DNA from: CAXSEF01 sp964236535
GTDB lineage: Bacteria > Pseudomonadota > Alphaproteobacteria > Acetobacterales > Acetobacteraceae
Length of the DNA stretch: 30,233 nucleotides
Direction: 5' to 3'
NCBI GenBank assembly: GCA_964236535.1
Contig: CAXSEF010000032.1
Coordinates: 1-30,233, forward strand
The notes under the pieces are model-generated. The model saw only the letters and a program-made list of their open reading frames with translations. It was not told the DNA's origin and made no database searches. The translations under genes and the position numbers were made by a program. Positions 8,215-16,094 of the stretch are shown here, piece after piece. Positions within the stretch are counted from its first letter, which is position 1. Each line of letters opens with the position of its first letter.

Positions 8215-8266
8215 TGCGGAGTGGTGCCAGCACGGCGCGGCGCGAACAAGACAACTCGGGCGGCGC

Positions 8267-8278
8267 GGTAGCGGGTGG
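8267..8278 (+). repeat. Left copy of the 12-bp direct repeat flanking the cupin/SDR block
   Basis: GGTAGCGGGTGG, identical to 10266-10277. It lies immediately outside iteron cluster 1. It may be a target duplication, or a degenerate form of the TGTAGCGGCGC element end. Confidence 0.5.
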
Positions 8279-8409
8279 TGCGCAATGATGTAGGCCCGGA
8301 CGCGCAATGGAGGGCGGGTTTCGACGCACATTGCTTGAGACGGATGGACGCGTTCGACGCTCAATCATGGAGACACGGCGCACGCCCGGTGAGACGGACG
8401 CGCGATAGC
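8279..8409 (+). repeat. Transposon-end-like iteron cluster 1
   Basis: Contains three ~21-bp repeats of the form GACGCACATTGCTTGAGACGG at 8323-8343, 8356-8374 and 8377-8397, after CGCAATGATG and ACGCGCAATGG motifs. It aligns in order and direction with cluster 2 (9042-9180) and, inverted, with cluster 3 (10091-10265). The outer terminus appears degenerate compared with the other two. Confidence 0.7.
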
Positions 8410-8488
8410 CAGCGGGCGGTGAACGGCAGGCGCAATTTCGAGGGTCGGGAGTGGTGCTGCAACGAAGGCGTGACGTCGGTGCTGGTGC

Positions 8489-9013
8489 TTAGATCGATAC
8501 TCTCGCCGCTTGAGTCCACAGGCGTTCCAGGACCGAGTATCCCGGCACGGGATCAAGCCTTGGACCGGCACCGCGCGAATAGCCTTCTGCAGCTTCGCGT
8601 TGCGCGGGTTCGCCCCGAAGCTGATCGGCCCAGGTCCCCTCGGGATACGCAACAACTATGAGCACGTCGTCGCTCTGACCATCATTGAAATGCGCCATGC
8701 CGGCTGGAACGACAACGACGTCACCGGCTGAAACAACCACGCTCTTGCCAGACGGACCACCGAAACGAATTGCGGCAGTTCCCGCGACGAAACCCAGCAC
8801 TTCGTGCGCCGTGCTGTGAAAATGATGGTACGGATACACGCCCGGAGCGTGCCCGGCAATAGCAGACCAGCCCTGCCTAACAAAGACACCCTCGAATGCG
8901 GTGGCCTTGCCTTCGATCACTGAACTATAAACGAGCACGGGTAGCAACGAGTTTGGGAAGTACTGATCACTCTCAAACTTGTGTTCCTCCGGAGCCAAGA
9001 TGGCCATGCTCAT
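8489..9013 (-). CDS. YjlB-like cupin protein
   Basis: 174 aa. A single cupin beta-barrel with the metal-site pattern PYHHFHSTAHEVLGF (His63, His64, His66, His70, Glu71) and the second cupin motif DVVVVPAGMAHFN. The stretch VYPYHHFHSTAHEVLG and the C-terminal region with DPVPG match the uncharacterised YjlB family (COG4297). The protein is probably cytoplasmic and metal-binding, with no known reaction. ATG 9013 has GAGGAG six bases upstream; the next Met (9007) is less well placed. It follows the SDR gene on the same strand, but iteron cluster 2 lies between them, so they may not be co-transcribed. Base composition is lower in G+C than host genes, suggesting acquisition. Confidence 0.87.
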   Translation of the reverse strand: MSMAILAPEEHKFESDQYFPNSLLPVLVYSSVIEGKATAFEGVFVRQGWSAIAGHAPGVYPYHHFHSTAHEVLGFVAGTAAIRFGGPSGKSVVVSAGDVVVVPAGMAHFNDGQSDDVLIVVAYPEGTWADQLRGEPAQREAAEGYSRGAGPRLDPVPGYSVLERLWTQAARVSI

Positions 9014-9041
9014 AGGAAACTCCTCGATCCACTACACTACT

Positions 9042-9180
9042 TGTAGCGGCGCACAATGATGATTGCCTAGACGCGTAATAGATGGCCCGTTTCGATGCAC
9101 ATTATCTGAGACGGATGGGCGCGTCCGACGCACGTTCCTTGAGACTGAGCGCACATTGTGTGAGACGGACGCGCAATCGT
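9042..9180 (+). repeat. Transposon-end-like iteron cluster 2
   Basis: Begins TGTAGCGGCGCACAATGATG. It holds three spaced repeats, GATGCACATTATCTGAGACGG, GACGCACGTTCCTTGAGAC and GCGCACATTGTGTGAGACGG, and ends ACGCGCAATCG. It is the inverted partner of cluster 3, together enclosing the SDR gene, and lies directly upstream of the cupin gene, where it may affect that gene's expression. Confidence 0.75.
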
Positions 9181-9205
9181 CGGCGGCGGGCGCGCGGTGG
9201 GATAG

Positions 9206-9958
9206 TCAGGTGACGATGCTTGAACCGCCATCTACAACAAGGTTCTGGCCGTTGATCATCCCCGCGCTCTCACTCGCGAGGTAGGTCACAGCAGAGGCAA
9301 CATCGCTCATCAACGCTAAACGTCGGGTCGGAATTAATTCGAGAAGCTTTTCCTTTTGTTCGGCCGTCCAAGTCGCTTGTGACATCGGCGTATCGACCAG
9401 CGTTGGCGATACAGCATTAACCGTGACTCCGTTTGGTCCCCATTCGACTGCCATCACTCGCATCATGCCGAGCAGGCCGGCCTTGGCGGTGCTATAGGCG
9501 ACGTGTCCAGGCAGACCGCATTCCGCGTTCTCTGATGCGATCTGGATAATCCGTCCCCAACCGTGCGCAACCATATCCGGGCCGAAAGTACGGGCACACA
9601 GGAAGGCGCCGCGCAGGTTCGTCGCCATCAACTCGTCCCAGTCTGGCATCGTGAACTCGGCTACCGGTCCGAGCCGAGCGATGCCAGCGTTGTTTACTAG
9701 CACGTCAATCGGTCCGACCATGGCCGTGATCAACTGACGGCTTGCGACCACTTCGTCCTCCGACGTAATGTCGACCACGAAGCCGGTGTGATCGGCTCCA
9801 AGCTCGCGTGCGACATCGTGGACGATTTCATCCCGATCAAGCAGGACGACGCGTGAACCATGGGTAGCGAAGGCATCTGCTATTGCCTTGCCGATCCCGG
9901 AAGCCGCGCCTGTCACGAGGACAGTCCGACGTGTTGCTGGAACGGTGACTTCAGCCAT
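9206..9958 (-). CDS. SDR dehydrogenase, polyol or 3-oxoacyl-reductase-like
   Basis: 250 aa, a typical classical SDR length. TGAASGIG (16-23) binds the cofactor. Asp41 at the end of strand 2 (VVLLDRDE) indicates NAD(H). NNAG is at 89-92, catalytic Ser is about 142, YSTAK gives Tyr155 and Lys159, and the C-terminus is GQNLVVDGGSSIVT. Overall it looks like the GolD/FabG-like group that oxidises sugar alcohols, but the substrate is not readable from sequence. ATG 9958 has GAGGTAGG just upstream. It is enclosed by inverted iteron clusters 2 and 3 and is lower in G+C than host genes, so it is probably cargo of a mobile cassette. The 130 bp before it (9959-10090) hold no gene and should contain its promoter. 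Confidence 0.92.
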   Translation of the reverse strand: MAEVTVPATRRTVLVTGAASGIGKAIADAFATHGSRVVLLDRDEIVHDVARELGADHTGFVVDITSEDEVVASRQLITAMVGPIDVLVNNAGIARLGPVAEFTMPDWDELMATNLRGAFLCARTFGPDMVAHGWGRIIQIASENAECGLPGHVAYSTAKAGLLGMMRVMAVEWGPNGVTVNAVSPTLVDTPMSQATWTAEQKEKLLELIPTRRLALMSDVASAVTYLASESAGMINGQNLVVDGGSSIVT

Positions 9959-10090
9959 GACCTACCTCGTAATTTCGTTGAAGCCTTATTGGAGTATACC
10001 CCAGCGAGGCTCCGGCCTGAGACACTTTCGCCGTGTCACCAGGATCAATTCAGCTATCTTGAGGCAGGTAGGTTATGGGATCCAGACCCT

Positions 10091-10265
10091 CCTGAGACGG
10101 ATATGGGCGCAATGGCTCGGCCACTGTCCGTTGCGCGTCCGTCTCACCAATCGTGCGCTGTGTCTCATCGATTGTGCGCCGGATATCCCTATCCGTCTCA
10201 GCTGATGTGCGTCGAAAAGAATACTCCATTGCGCGTTTGCCACATTTCGATTGCGCGCCGCTACA
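10091..10265 (-). repeat. Transposon-end-like iteron cluster 3 (inverted)
   Basis: Read in reverse it begins TGTAGCGGCGCGCAATCG and holds GACGCACATCAGCTGAGACGG, GGCGCACAATCGATGAGACAC and GCGCACGATTGGTGAGACGG, in the same order as clusters 1 and 2. At its inner edge it has one extra TGAGACGG unit in the opposite sense (10093-10100). Its outer end abuts the right copy of the 12-bp direct repeat. Confidence 0.75.
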
Positions 10266-10277
10266 GGTAGCGGGTGG
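10266..10277 (+). repeat. Right copy of the 12-bp direct repeat flanking the cupin/SDR block
   Basis: GGTAGCGGGTGG, identical to 8267-8278, starting at the base after the ...GCTACA end of cluster 3. From here to the glycosyltransferase start (10278-10481) the sequence is G+C-rich and I see no gene. Confidence 0.5.
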
Positions 10278-10481
10278 CGCGGCGGCGGCAAGGGGGGTGA
10301 CGCGGGCTGGCGCGGCGCGGGGGCCACGGGCTGGGGCGGATTGATGACGGGGCCTGCGGTCATGGTGTGCGGTATCCCGCTGCCGGGTAGGAGCGGGGTG
10401 CGGGACGGGGGTAGGGTGAGATGATCCGGACGGCGAGGGCGCGATGTTGCAGCGAAGTCGGTCCGCACCGGCGGGGCCACC

Positions 10482-11417
10482 ATGAAGTTTTCAGTCATCA
10501 TGCCGGCCTACAACTCTGCAGAGTATATCGGCAGAGCATTGCGGTCGGTTACTGGGCAAAGCTGTCAGGATTTCCAGGTCGTCGTCGTCGATGACGGTTC
10601 CACTGACGACACCGCGGACATCGTGCGGGAATACGGGCGCACGGATCGGCGTGTGATGCTGCTCAGCCACCCGGTCTCACGTGGCCCGTCGGCAGCCCGC
10701 AACACCGCGATCGAGCATGCCTGTGGCGAATGGCTTGCCTTGCTTGATTCGGACGACGAGTTCCTTCCGACCCGTCTGGAAACACTGTCGGCACTTGCCG
10801 AAGCGAGGGGCCTGGATGCAATCGCCGACGACCTGGAGCTGGTGGAGTTTCCTGGCGGGGAACCCCGTGGCCTGGCGTTCGATCCGGCATGGCTCTCGAC
10901 GCCCGATCCGATCACGCTGTCCTACCTGCTATCCCGTGACTGGCCGGGTCGACATCGCTGCTGGTCGTTCGGAACCATGAAGCCGATCTTTCGCAGGGAG
11001 ATCGTGGTGGCGAACGGCTTGCGCTACGGCGAGGACCTCAGGTTGGGCGAAGACCTACTGTTCTATGCGGACCTGCTGCTGGCCGGGGCACGCTTCGGCG
11101 TCACGAACCATCATCTGTACCGCTATGCCGTCAGGCATGGCTCGATCTCGGCCAGTCCGAAGCCCACCACACAGCTTGTCGAGGTGAACAAGCGCATCAG
11201 AAGCCGGCTGCAGACAAGCAGGACCGCGCCACCTGACGCCGGTGAACTGTCTGTGATGCTGCGGGAACGGGAACACGCCTTGTGGTTCCAGTTGTCCACT
11301 TGGTATCTGCGTCTTGGCTTGTTGAGGCAGGCACTTGCGGCATCGAAGCACATGCCGGCTCTGTTCATCTTGCAGCAAGGCTGCGACAGGGTCCTGCGCC
11401 GGTTTCGGCCACGCTAG
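10482..11417 (+). CDS. Family 2 glycosyltransferase
   Basis: 311 aa. GT-A fold inverting glycosyltransferase: SVIMPAYNSAEYIGRALRSV at the N-terminus, nucleotide-binding VVVDDGSTDDT (about 35-45), RGPSAARNTAIEHACGEWLA and the DSDDE metal/sugar-nucleotide motif (89-93). The conserved acidic region YGEDLRLGEDLLF supplies the likely base. It transfers a sugar from a nucleotide donor, probably in making a polysaccharide or glycolipid; donor and acceptor are unknown. There are no membrane helices, so it is cytoplasmic or peripheral. ATG 10482 follows GGCGGGGCCACC, a poor ribosome site. It stands alone, with no other polysaccharide genes adjacent; the GT-C-like protein at 14525 is the only possible partner in view. 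Confidence 0.92.
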   Translation: MKFSVIMPAYNSAEYIGRALRSVTGQSCQDFQVVVVDDGSTDDTADIVREYGRTDRRVMLLSHPVSRGPSAARNTAIEHACGEWLALLDSDDEFLPTRLETLSALAEARGLDAIADDLELVEFPGGEPRGLAFDPAWLSTPDPITLSYLLSRDWPGRHRCWSFGTMKPIFRREIVVANGLRYGEDLRLGEDLLFYADLLLAGARFGVTNHHLYRYAVRHGSISASPKPTTQLVEVNKRIRSRLQTSRTAPPDAGELSVMLREREHALWFQLSTWYLRLGLLRQALAASKHMPALFILQQGCDRVLRRFRPR

Positions 11418-11448
11418 TTGCCGAGTGGGCCCGGAACGCTTCTGCAGG

Positions 11449-11510
11449 AGGCCGGTCCAGGGCGGCTCGCCCTGGCGGAGTCCAGAGGCAGGGCCTCTGG
11501 CCTTGCTGGC
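11449..11510 (+). repeat. Paired-hairpin intergenic repeat, locus 5
   Basis: AGGCCGGT, stem CCAGGGCG/CGCCCTGG with loop GCT, spacer CGGAGT, stem CCAGAGGC/GCCTCTGG with loop AGG, then CCTTGCTGGC. It fills the convergent junction between the GT2 gene and the 81-aa gene, touching the stop codon of the latter. Confidence 0.9.
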
Positions 11511-11756
11511 CTACTTGTTGGTGCGGCCGCGCTTGTCGGGATCGACTCCGCCGCCCTTGGCGCCGTCGCTGAGCACGTCGCCTTCGGTGGTGTTGTCGGC
11601 CTCGACGGTCTCGGGGTCGGCGCCGGTGCGTGCGTATGCGCCCTTGGAGGCGCCGATGCCGGGGTTGCGCTCGAGGTCGGACGGCGGGAGCGGGGTGTCG
11701 GCGCCGAGGTCGTCGGGGCTGGCGGGGCGGTGGGTCGGGTGCTTGGACGAGGTCAT
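11511..11756 (-). CDS. Small hydrophilic, probably disordered protein
   Basis: 81 aa (MTSSKHPTHRPASPDDLGAD... to DPDKRGRTNK). It is rich in Gly, Asp, Pro, Thr and Lys, with no hydrophobic core, cysteine or signal peptide, so it is probably intrinsically disordered. It ends in a KGGGVDPDKRG-type tail. The start is convincing: AAGGAG lies eight bases before ATG 11756, which is why I accept such a short gene. I know no function; small proteins of this composition are common near stress or storage genes but nothing here points to a role. It is convergent with the glycosyltransferase. Confidence 0.7.
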   Translation of the reverse strand: MTSSKHPTHRPASPDDLGADTPLPPSDLERNPGIGASKGAYARTGADPETVEADNTTEGDVLSDGAKGGGVDPDKRGRTNK

Positions 11757-12203
11757 GCGGTGTCTCCTTGGGTGGGCGGGCGGCCGGGGTCGCGCGGCGG
11801 GCCGGGGCGGCTGGTGCGCCGGCGGGTGCGTCGGCGTGGCGTGGCAACGCGGCGGCGCGGGCGGAGTGCCGCGATGCCGGTGTTGTGTGGGCTGGAGCGC
11901 CGGCGGGCGGGCGGCGGGTTGCCGGATCGGGGTCACGCGGGTGGGGGCGCGGCCGGTTGCCGATTTGCGGCGGCGGCGGCGGCGGTCCACGCGCGGCCCG
12001 GGTTCGCGTGCGGGTCCGGGGGTCAGGTCGCGGCGGGGTCCGGAGGCCGCGTGTGCGGGTCGTGGCTTAGCCGGAGATGGGCCGCCTGCATGCCGCGTCG
12101 CGAGCCGTCTTGCCGCATCGAGCCGCCATCCGGGCCGAGCGCCGAGACCTGTGCCGCGGATCGGCGGCCGCGGATCGGCGCCGCGGGGCTGGACGAGACC
12201 GGT
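11757..12203. other. 447-bp G+C-rich stretch without a convincing gene
   Basis: Open frames exist on both strands, but their products are Arg/Gly/Ala-rich shadows of high G+C with no ribosome site or family likeness. There is a short run of GCG triplets near 11965-11985 and a near-tandem GCGGATCGGCGGCC / GCGGATCGGCGCCGC around 12155-12185. The promoter of the 81-aa gene should lie at the left end. Confidence 0.5.
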
Positions 12204-12509
12204 TCAGCTCTCCGAGCCGTCCAGGCTCACCTGAACCGGCATCTTCGGGGAGAAGTTGGGGATGTCCTCCATCACTGCCTTGCCCTCGGGCGAGCCGTGC
12301 GACTTCACTATCGCCTCGACGCTGTCGTAGACACCTTCCCAGATCCAGAAGAAATCCTTCGGCACTTCGCCGACCTGAGCGGCAGGTCCGAAGCTGGAGC
12401 TTCTCAGGCCGGGCAGCGCCCGCACCAGCAGCATGTGCCTGTTGCGAAAGTAGTCCGCGAAGTGGGCGGGGTCGTCTGGTTGTTCGTACAGCACGAGCAG
12501 CCTGGCCAT
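12204..12509 (-). CDS. EthD-like dimeric alpha/beta-barrel protein
   Basis: 101 aa with LVLYEQPDDPAHFADYFRNR then HMLLVRALPGLR, followed by a strand-helix pattern ending ...EDIPNFSPKMPVQVSLDG. This is the ferredoxin-like EthD fold (about 100 aa, homodimer), named for a protein needed for ethyl tert-butyl ether breakdown. The histidine in RNRHMLL aligns with the conserved family His. Most members have no known function; many are small ligand-binding or monooxygenase-like proteins. ATG 12509; the ribosome site (AGGGAC) is weak. A second, distinct EthD-like protein lies at 29780, which shares the DxPNF motif. There is no operon partner. Confidence 0.85.
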   Translation of the reverse strand: MARLLVLYEQPDDPAHFADYFRNRHMLLVRALPGLRSSSFGPAAQVGEVPKDFFWIWEGVYDSVEAIVKSHGSPEGKAVMEDIPNFSPKMPVQVSLDGSES

Positions 12510-12729
12510 GGACCGGTGTCCCTGTGTCGTGGGTCGACCTCCAACGGCGGATCGGGGTCGATGTTCCAGGGTCGGCGTCCGGCGTGCCGTTCGGCCGGCA
12601 CGGCTGGCGCTTCGGCGCTACCGGACATGGAGCTTGCGGCCGGACGTGGGCCGGGCGGGCGGCCGCGACATCCGGGCCGAGGCGCCAGCCGGCCCGGGAC
12701 CGGCTCGCGGCTGGCGTGCGGGCTGCGGC

Positions 12730-14241
12730 TCAGAAGCGGGGGTTGGCGAGCAGGTAGAACAGGCCGCCGGAGAGCAGGACGGTGACGGGCAGGGTGAGCA
12801 GCCAGGCGAGGCCGATGCGGACGAGCATGGGGGCCTGCACGCCCTGGCCGCCGGCGATCATGGTGCCGGCGATGCCGGAGGTGATGATGTGGGTGGTGCT
12901 GACCGGCAGGCCGGTGAGGCCCGCGGTGCCGATGAGGATGGAGCCGACGAGCTCGGCGCTGGCGCCCTGGCCGGGGGTCATGTGCTCCTTGCCGAGGCGT
13001 TCGCCGAGGGTGCGGACGACGCGCTTGTAGCCGACCATGGTGCCGGCGCCGAGGCAGAGCGCGCTGAGCATGCGCACCCAGACCGGGGCGTAGTGCACCG
13101 GCGGGCCCATCCGCTTGCGCAGGGCGGCGGCGGCGGCCTTGTCGGGCGCGGGGGCGGTGGCGGACTCGGTGATGTACTTCATCTCGCTGAGCACGAAGTA
13201 GGTGTCGCCGCGCAGCTGCGAGCGGGTGGCGCGGGCGGCGGCGTCGGGGGTGGCNNNNNNNNNNNNNNNNNNNNNNNNNNNNNNNNNNNNNNNNNNNNNN
13301 NNNNNNNNNNNNNNNNNNNNNNNNNNNNNNNNNNNNNNNNNNNNNNNNNNNNNNGCTGGGGGCCTGGCCTGGTCGGGCAGGCCGGGGCCGGCCTGCTGCA
13401 GCGCGGCGGCGGCGTTCAGCGCCTGGTCCTTGAGGTCGTCGCCGTCGCGCCGGATCAGGGGGATCGCCTCGCCGGCGTTCTGCGCGAGCTGGGCCAGGGC
13501 CTGCGGGGCGTCGGGGTTGAGGGCGAAGGTGGCGGGCATCAGGCCGATGATGGTGAGCATGATGAGGCCGATGCTCTTCTGGCCGTCGTTGGTGCCGTGC
13601 GAGAAGCTGACCGAGGTGCAGGTGAGGATCAGCAGGCCGCGCAGCCACCAGGCCGGGGGCTGGTCCGGCTGCGGGGGCTCGAACAGGTGGCCCGTGCGGA
13701 TGGTGGCGCGGAGCAGCGCGTAGAGGCCGCCGGCGCCGAGCAGGCCGAGGATCGGCGACAGGGCGAGGGCCTCGAGGACGACGATGATCTGGTGCCAGTC
13801 GACGCCCTGGCCGAGGCCGCGGGACTTGAGCAGGGCGTCGGCGGCGGCGACGCCGATGAGGGCGCCGATGATGCAGTGCGAGCTGCTGTTGGGGATGCCG
13901 AGCGCCCAGGTCGCGATGTTCCAGGCCAGGGCAGCGGTGAAGATCGCGACCAGCATGGGGACCGCGGGGGAGCCGTCGGGCGGGGTGAGCACGTCGGGCG
14001 GCAGGATCTCGACCAGGGCGTAGGCGACGGCGATGCCGCCGACCAGGACGCCGGCGAAGTTGAGCAGGCCGGACCAGATCACCGCGGGGATCGGCTTCAG
14101 GGCGTTGGTGTAGATGACGGTGGCGACGGCATTGGCGGTGTCGTGGAAGCCGTTGGTGGCCTCGAAGGCGAGCACGAGGACGAAGCAGGCCACGAGCATG
14201 GCGACGACGGCGTTCGAGGACGGGGCGAAGTGGACGAGCAT
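12730..14241 (-). CDS. pit: Inorganic phosphate transporter, PiT family (interrupted by gap)
   Basis: A low-affinity inner-membrane phosphate (metal-phosphate) symporter of the PiT family (TC 2.A.20). The two family signatures are present: the N-terminal repeat has FEATNGFHDTANAVATVIYT and GIPNSSSHCIIGALIG, and the second has SFSHGTNDGQKSIGLIML and GLPVSTTHIITSGIAGTMIA. About ten hydrophobic segments are visible. The 100-N gap (13255-13354) falls in the Pro/Ala-rich cytoplasmic loop between the halves. Both sides are in the same frame, so the gene is probably intact. ATG 14241 has GGAGG six bases upstream. No phoU-like gene is adjacent, unlike many pit loci. Confidence 0.95.
   Translation of the reverse strand: MLVHFAPSSNAVVAMLVACFVLVLAFEATNGFHDTANAVATVIYTNALKPIPAVIWSGLLNFAGVLVGGIAVAYALVEILPPDVLTPPDGSPAVPMLVAIFTAALAWNIATWALGIPNSSSHCIIGALIGVAAADALLKSRGLGQGVDWHQIIVVLEALALSPILGLLGAGGLYALLRATIRTGHLFEPPQPDQPPAWWLRGLLILTCTSVSFSHGTNDGQKSIGLIMLTIIGLMPATFALNPDAPQALAQLAQNAGEAIPLIRRDGDDLKDQALNAAAALQQAGPGLPDQARPPXXXXXXXXXXXXXXXXXXXXXXXXXXXXXXXXXXATPDAAARATRSQLRGDTYFVLSEMKYITESATAPAPDKAAAAALRKRMGPPVHYAPVWVRMLSALCLGAGTMVGYKRVVRTLGERLGKEHMTPGQGASAELVGSILIGTAGLTGLPVSTTHIITSGIAGTMIAGGQGVQAPMLVRIGLAWLLTLPVTVLLSGGLFYLLANPRF
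13255..13354. other. 100-N scaffold gap inside the PiT gene
   Basis: Unlike the gap at 5621, the flanks share no long duplication, so some bases are probably really missing. If the gene is intact, the true missing length must leave remainder 1 on division by 3. Confidence 0.9.
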
Positions 14242-14376
14242 GCGGCCTCCGGGGGGTTGGCCGACGGTACGGCTTCGAGGCGGGGGCGGTGTGTTTCGGT
14301 TTGGAGACATTGCGCGTGCGGGGTGGGGCGGGGCGGCGAGCGTGGCGGTTCTTGTTGGCTCGCGGTTTGCAAGGCG

Positions 14377-14412
14377 GGGGCCGGCGTGCGAGGTGGGGCC
14401 GGCGTGCGAGGT
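14377..14412 (+). repeat. Tandem 18-bp duplication in the pit / GT-C intergenic region
   Basis: GGGGCCGGCGTGCGAGGT occurs twice head to tail (14377-14394, 14395-14412) and a third partial unit follows. It lies between the divergent PiT and GT-C-like genes. The remaining 14242-14524 sequence shows no gene. Confidence 0.85.
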
Positions 14413-14524
14413 GGGGCCGGCGGGGTGGCCGGCGGGCCTGCCGGCGAGCGGCGGTCCGTGCCGGGCCGGCGGCGGGTGCGGCAACGAGCGTTCGGCTCGA
14501 CTCTGACGTGGCGGAGGGGCGAGG

Positions 14525-16072
14525 ATGTTCGGAAGTTCCAGATCGTGGCGCTGGCTCGGCGCTCTCGTCGCGCTGGCGGGGGCGTTGCCGCTGGTGGTGA
14601 CGGCTCCGACGCCGCTGCAGGACTGGCCCAGCCATCTCGCGCGGGTGTGGATCACCGACCAGGTGCTGAACGGCAGCGCGTTCTGGAGCGCGCGCTACGC
14701 GTTCCAGGGCTTCCTCATCCCGAACGCCGTGCTCGACATGGGTGTCCTGGGCCTGATGAAGCTGGGGCTGGGCATCGACGCGGCCGGCACGGTGTTCCTG
14801 CTGCTGCTGTATGCGGTGTTTGTCAGCGGGTTCTGCACGCTGTCCTCGCGGGTGGCGGGTTTCTCGGCGCTGACGATCCCGCTTGCCGTCACCTGTTTCT
14901 ACAACGTCACGCTGTTCTTCGGGCTGGTGAATTTCCTGTCGGGCGTCGGCCTGCTGCTGTGGTTCCTGGTGGCGTGGCAGGCCAGCGCGGGGCGGTGGGT
15001 GCGGCGCGCGCTCGTCGCCGTCCCGTGCGTCGCCGCCATCGCGATCTGCCACCTGCTGACGGCGTTCATGTTCGTGGGGATCGTCGGGCTGCTGGACCTG
15101 ATCGCGTTCGTGCGCCGGCGGCCGCGCCGGGTCACCGAGCTGCTGCCGCCCGGCGTGGCGCTGCTGACCGCGGCGGGCGCGCTGCTGCTGTCGCCGGTGG
15201 GCGACGACCGGCTGGATTCCGTGGGGCGCAGCCATCTCGGGGTCGTGCATTTCGTCCTGGGCAAGGCCGCGACGTTCTGCAGGGCGATGCTCAGCGGGCA
15301 GATCGGTCCGGACGCCATCCTGCTGCTGACGGTCCTGCTGCTCGCCGGCGTCTACGTGTTCGCGGCCAGGCGGGTCGCGGTCGAGTGGGCCATCGTCATC
15401 GCGGCCCTGGTGGTGGTGACCATCCTGGCGCCGTTCAGCATCGGCGAGGGGACGTTCATCGATGCGCGGCTGTCGACGCTGCCGATCATCTTCCTGGCGC
15501 TGTGCCTTGCGCCGCGACGCCGCATCGCATGGCTGGGGCCGGCGGTCGCGGTGCTGGTGATCGCGCGGCTCGGCCTGCTTGCCGGGGACTGGCGGCAGTA
15601 TGGCCGGTTCTACCAGGGCATGGAGGCGGCGATGGCCAGGCTTCCGGTGGGCTCGACGCTGATGGCGGGGCGGGGAGACCTGATGGAGACGCCGGTCGCG
15701 GAGCCTTCCTCGGCGCGGGCCTGGGCCGTTGCGGCGCTGACCTACTTCGACCAGTGGACGCCGCCGATCCGCAACATCGCGAGCCTTGGCGTGCGCCACG
15801 GGGTGTTCGTGCCGTCGGTGTTCGCGAGCCGGGTGCAGCAGCCGCTCTATCTGCGGCGGGAATGGCAGCCGCCCTGGTCGAGCTACCCCAACCTCAACAC
15901 CCAGGAGCTGCTGGACGAGGCGGTGCAGCAGGCCCGGACGGATTGCCGGCCGGGAATCCAGACCAACCTGATCCTGATCTACAAGTACCCGCACGCAGAG
16001 CTCGGGCTGCCGCAGCTGGCCGGTCTTCCGCCGGAGCTGCAGTCGCGGTTCCGGATCATCAACGTCTGCTGA
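14525..16072 (+). CDS. Polytopic membrane protein, possibly GT-C-fold glycosyltransferase
   Basis: 515 aa. After an N-terminal helix (about 10-27) comes an external loop with PTPLQDWPSHLARVWI. An acidic-aromatic loop of this kind after the first helix (often DxPxH) is typical of GT-C-fold enzymes that use lipid-linked sugars. Some ten hydrophobic segments follow to about residue 360. The C-terminal ~150 residues are soluble (VGSTLMAGRGDLMETPV to RIINVC) and probably periplasmic. I recognise no named family. Glycan or lipid modification at the inner membrane is the best guess but is inference. ATG 14525 has a strong purine-rich site (GGAGGGGCGAGG) just upstream. It is divergent from pit and convergent with the HExxH gene. 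Confidence 0.75.
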   Translation: MFGSSRSWRWLGALVALAGALPLVVTAPTPLQDWPSHLARVWITDQVLNGSAFWSARYAFQGFLIPNAVLDMGVLGLMKLGLGIDAAGTVFLLLLYAVFVSGFCTLSSRVAGFSALTIPLAVTCFYNVTLFFGLVNFLSGVGLLLWFLVAWQASAGRWVRRALVAVPCVAAIAICHLLTAFMFVGIVGLLDLIAFVRRRPRRVTELLPPGVALLTAAGALLLSPVGDDRLDSVGRSHLGVVHFVLGKAATFCRAMLSGQIGPDAILLLTVLLLAGVYVFAARRVAVEWAIVIAALVVVTILAPFSIGEGTFIDARLSTLPIIFLALCLAPRRRIAWLGPAVAVLVIARLGLLAGDWRQYGRFYQGMEAAMARLPVGSTLMAGRGDLMETPVAEPSSARAWAVAALTYFDQWTPPIRNIASLGVRHGVFVPSVFASRVQQPLYLRREWQPPWSSYPNLNTQELLDEAVQQARTDCRPGIQTNLILIYKYPHAELGLPQLAGLPPELQSRFRIINVC

Positions 16073-16094
16073 GGCGAGCGAGGCGGGCCGCGGG

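Larger units (their letters stand above)
8267..10277. mobile_element. Putative non-autonomous mobile cassette carrying cupin and SDR genes
   Basis: A block of visibly lower G+C than its surroundings sits between the kinase and the glycosyltransferase. It is bordered by iteron cluster 1 (8279-8409) and the inverted cluster 3 (10091-10265), and divided by cluster 2 (9042-9180). The ends near 9042 and 10265 are inverted repeats TGTAGCGGCGC / GCGCCGCTACA, beginning TGT and ending ACA. Several ~21-bp repeats near each end recall IS21-family ends, where they are thought to bind transposase; that family assignment is inference. No transposase gene is inside, only two metabolic-type genes. Identical 12-bp repeats flank the whole block. 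It could be a cassette moved in trans, or the scar of a composite element. Confidence 0.5.

Noticed and set aside
8215..8364. N-terminal extension of the large kinase to ATG 8364
   Set aside because: The extra residues are encoded by the iteron cluster of the mobile block, and the other clusters give similar meaningless peptides.
8279..10265. Iteron clusters as a CRISPR array or plasmid-type origin
   Set aside because: Repeats are imperfect, unevenly spaced, and mirrored at the two ends of a block. There are no cas or rep genes nearby.
13255..13354. Gap in pit as another false overlap
   Set aside because: The flanks share no meaningful duplication, so real bases are probably missing.
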